Shown: positions 33,106 to 34,801 of the stretch, in pieces
Layout of the letters: each line of letters begins with the position of its first letter
How positions within the stretch are numbered: the first letter of the stretch is position 1
DNA from: Deltaproteobacteria bacterium
Lineage (GTDB): Bacteria; Desulfobacterota; Desulfuromonadia; Desulfuromonadales; Geopsychrobacteraceae
Direction of reading: 5' to 3'
Length of the DNA stretch: 34,801 nucleotides
Assembly (NCBI GenBank): GCA_024280485.1
Contig: JAJRQB010000042.1
Location: 1 to 34,801 of the forward strand
The notes under the pieces: generated by a model
Told to the model about the DNA's origin: nothing
The model's database searches: none
Seen by the model: the letters and a program-made list of their open reading frames with translations, nothing else
Position numbers and translations under genes: made by a program

Positions 33106-33142
33106 AAAGCCACTTCTCAGCATCAGACTGAAAAGTGGCTTT
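33106..33142 (-). terminator. Stem-loop terminator downstream of ilvA
   Basis: AAAGCCACTTCTCAG (33106-33120) and CTGAAAAGTGGCTTT (33128-33142) form a 15-base stem with one mismatch and a seven-base loop. On the minus strand it is followed by the T-rich TTGTTGTTTTA. It lies 177 bases beyond the ilvA stop and separates it from the toxin-antitoxin promoter. Confidence 0.65.
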
Positions 33143-33318
33143 CAAAATAATCAAATCATTGTCCAGAGCCCCCCACATCTCATCCCCCTCAAATAAGCAT
33201 TTCATTTCAATATGTTACGGATTTATAGCCGGTTCGCACCAAAGCTATCAACCAACCGACAATGATTTCATCAGGAACGACCTGACGACTGGCTTTGGGG
33301 CGAAAGTGGATCAATTGA

Positions 33319-34527
33319 TCAATGTTCGACCTCTGCAACGTAGCCGTTCTCTTTAAGCTTTTCAAGAATCCACGCAATGTGTTCGGGTCCACGGGTTTCG
33401 AGTTCGAGCCGAACTTCGGAATGGCCGAGAGTCACATCAACGGTGCGGCGATCATGGCTGACATGCAGGATATTCGCTTCGATAAGTGCCAGTAGTGCAG
33501 CCAGTTCGGCCAATGCGCCGGGGATATCCGGCAAGTCGATCCGCACCTTCAAAAAACGCCCCTCACTCAACATCCCCCTTTCGACCACCCGCGACATGGT
33601 CTGCACATCGAGATTACCCCCGGAAAGCACACAGACGGTGTTCCCCTTTGCCAGCTTGCGGTGGCTGTAAAGCAATGCGGCCAGAGTCACCGCGCCAGCC
33701 CCCTCGACAACCAGCTTGCCCATCTCGAGCAGACCGACAATCGCCTGGGCGATCTCTTCTTCTTCAACAGTGACCAGATCGTCAACCAGCTCTTCGATCA
33801 ACGGAAAGGTCTGGTCCCCCAGCCGCTTGACCACAATCCCGTCGGCGAGAGATTGAGCCGTTGGCACAGCCACCGGTTTCCCGTCACGGCGCGCCACCAG
33901 GGCAGAAGGACAACCCGCAGCCTGAACCCCGATGATACGGATTTTCCGCCCCGACGACCGCGCCGCCAACGCCACACCAGCGATCAAACCACCCCCGCCA
34001 ATAGGGACCAGCAGGGTATCGATTTCGGGTAGTTGCTGAATAATTTCGAGGCCGACCGTCCCCTGCCCGGCGATGATCAGAGGTTCATCAAAGGCGGACA
34101 CGTAACGCAGGCCCCGCTCCTGTTCAAGTTGTCGGGCAAGCACAACCGCATCGTCAAAACTTGAACCATGCATTATCACTTCTGCACCATAGCTTTTGGT
34201 GGCCATCACCTTGGCGAGCGGCGTCGCCTTCGGCATCACCACCGTCACCGCAATTCCGATTTGCCCAGCAGCACAAGCCAAGCCCTGCGCGTGATTGCCC
34301 GCAGAAGCGGTAATGACGCCGGCAGATATTGCCTCCGGTGGTTGACGTAGCAGGTAATTGCTTGCGCCGCGGATCTTGAACGAGCCGGTTCGCTGCAGAT
34401 TTTCGCATTTAAGCCAGACCGGCGAACCGATCCGTTCAGAAAAATAGTGGGATGAAATCAATTCGGTTTTACGCACCCGGCCCTGCAAAAGAGTTGCAGC
34501 ACTGTGAATTGCTTTAATATCAAGCAT
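33319..34527 (-). CDS. ilvA: Threonine ammonia-lyase (threonine dehydratase), PLP-dependent, with C-terminal ACT-like domain
   Basis: This 402-residue cytoplasmic enzyme converts threonine to 2-oxobutanoate and ammonia. The PLP-binding lysine lies in TGSFKIRGASN (about residue 51). ASAGNHAQGLA is the asparagine loop and PIGGGGLIAGVA the phosphate-binding glycine loop. Residues from about 328 on form a short ACT-type regulatory domain (VRIDLPDIPGALAELAALL). Length and single ACT domain match the 400-residue class found in many bacteria rather than the 500-residue E. coli IlvA with two ACT-like repeats. GGGAGG lies five bases before the ATG. The catabolic or biosynthetic role cannot be settled without neighbours. 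Confidence 0.93.
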   Translation of the reverse strand: MLDIKAIHSAATLLQGRVRKTELISSHYFSERIGSPVWLKCENLQRTGSFKIRGASNYLLRQPPEAISAGVITASAGNHAQGLACAAGQIGIAVTVVMPKATPLAKVMATKSYGAEVIMHGSSFDDAVVLARQLEQERGLRYVSAFDEPLIIAGQGTVGLEIIQQLPEIDTLLVPIGGGGLIAGVALAARSSGRKIRIIGVQAAGCPSALVARRDGKPVAVPTAQSLADGIVVKRLGDQTFPLIEELVDDLVTVEEEEIAQAIVGLLEMGKLVVEGAGAVTLAALLYSHRKLAKGNTVCVLSGGNLDVQTMSRVVERGMLSEGRFLKVRIDLPDIPGALAELAALLALIEANILHVSHDRRTVDVTLGHSEVRLELETRGPEHIAWILEKLKENGYVAEVEH

Positions 34528-34801
34528 AGCGGCCTCCCGGATAGACTTTCATCCAGAATAGCAGAGAGTGCGGTTCAAGGTGTTAAATGAGCTGGATCAA
34601 TCTCGACAAAGTAAGACTGAACAGGGTCAGCCCTTGACGGGATGTTGCTCAAACCGATCTGAATTTTGCGACGGAGCTACAACCGATTCATTACGAAGGC
34701 TAAATTAAACAGCAGCGTAGAAACAATATTGCCCCGAGCAATGCTTCAAATCAGCAGAGCTTGGCCTTATGTTCTTTGAAATTGTCGTTTTTACTTGTTC
34801 C

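Overview
The window looks like chromosomal DNA of an anaerobic, respiring Desulfuromonadales-type bacterium (Desulfuromonas / Geobacter / Pelobacter relatives). The evidence is gene content only: two different [NiFe] hydrogenases, a periplasmic arsenate respiratory reductase cluster, long PilJ-type and bimodular chemoreceptors, and a GEMM-type riboswitch. No rRNA, tRNA, CRISPR array, transposase or integrase was seen. The species cannot be fixed from this sequence.

Layout. (1) 1-2870: 3' part of a periplasmic membrane-bound uptake [NiFe] hydrogenase operon (small subunit, HybA-type ferredoxin, HybB-type membrane subunit), closed by a strong terminator with no large-subunit gene before it. A nested inverted repeat lies between the first two genes. 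(2) 2986-5493, minus strand: a PilJ-type chemoreceptor and a small WYL-like gene broken by a one-base frameshift. (3) 5936-9820: a soluble group 3b (sulfhydrogenase/NADP-type) hydrogenase in three genes, in which the beta and gamma diaphorase subunits are fused. (4) 9888-13963, minus strand: a cytidylate-kinase-like protein, then a second chemoreceptor directly downstream of a PstS-like periplasmic binding protein. (5) 14247-21085, minus strand: an arsenic island reading arsC, acr3, arrA, arrB, TorD-type chaperone, polyferredoxin. (6) 21255-25927: a visibly GC-richer block with an MFS transporter, a thiopurine-methyltransferase-like enzyme, a BioD/DRTGG ATPase and a putative glycoside hydrolase. 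(7) 25967-28253, minus strand: a GFA-family protein, a nitrilase interrupted by one in-frame amber codon behind a GEMM (c-di-GMP-I-like) riboswitch, and a lysophospholipid acyltransferase. (8) 28517-32995: an AT-rich accessory segment with a two-ATPase operon under very large palindromes and an apparent AUA start, facing a DUF4258/MqsA-like toxin-antitoxin pair. (9) 33319-34527: threonine ammonia-lyase.

How the parts work together. The periplasmic hydrogenase would feed electrons from H2 through HybA/HybB into the quinone pool. ArrAB would be a terminal reductase using arsenate, with ArsC and Acr3 dealing with arsenic that enters the cytoplasm. The group 3b enzyme would couple H2 to NAD(P)H in the cytoplasm. 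The least explained material is the palindrome-controlled ATPase pair. The most informative smaller observations are the beta-gamma fusion, the ArrA lipobox with no membrane-anchor gene, the terminator between arrB and its chaperone gene, the riboswitch ahead of an amber-interrupted nitrilase, and the frameshifted WYL-like gene.
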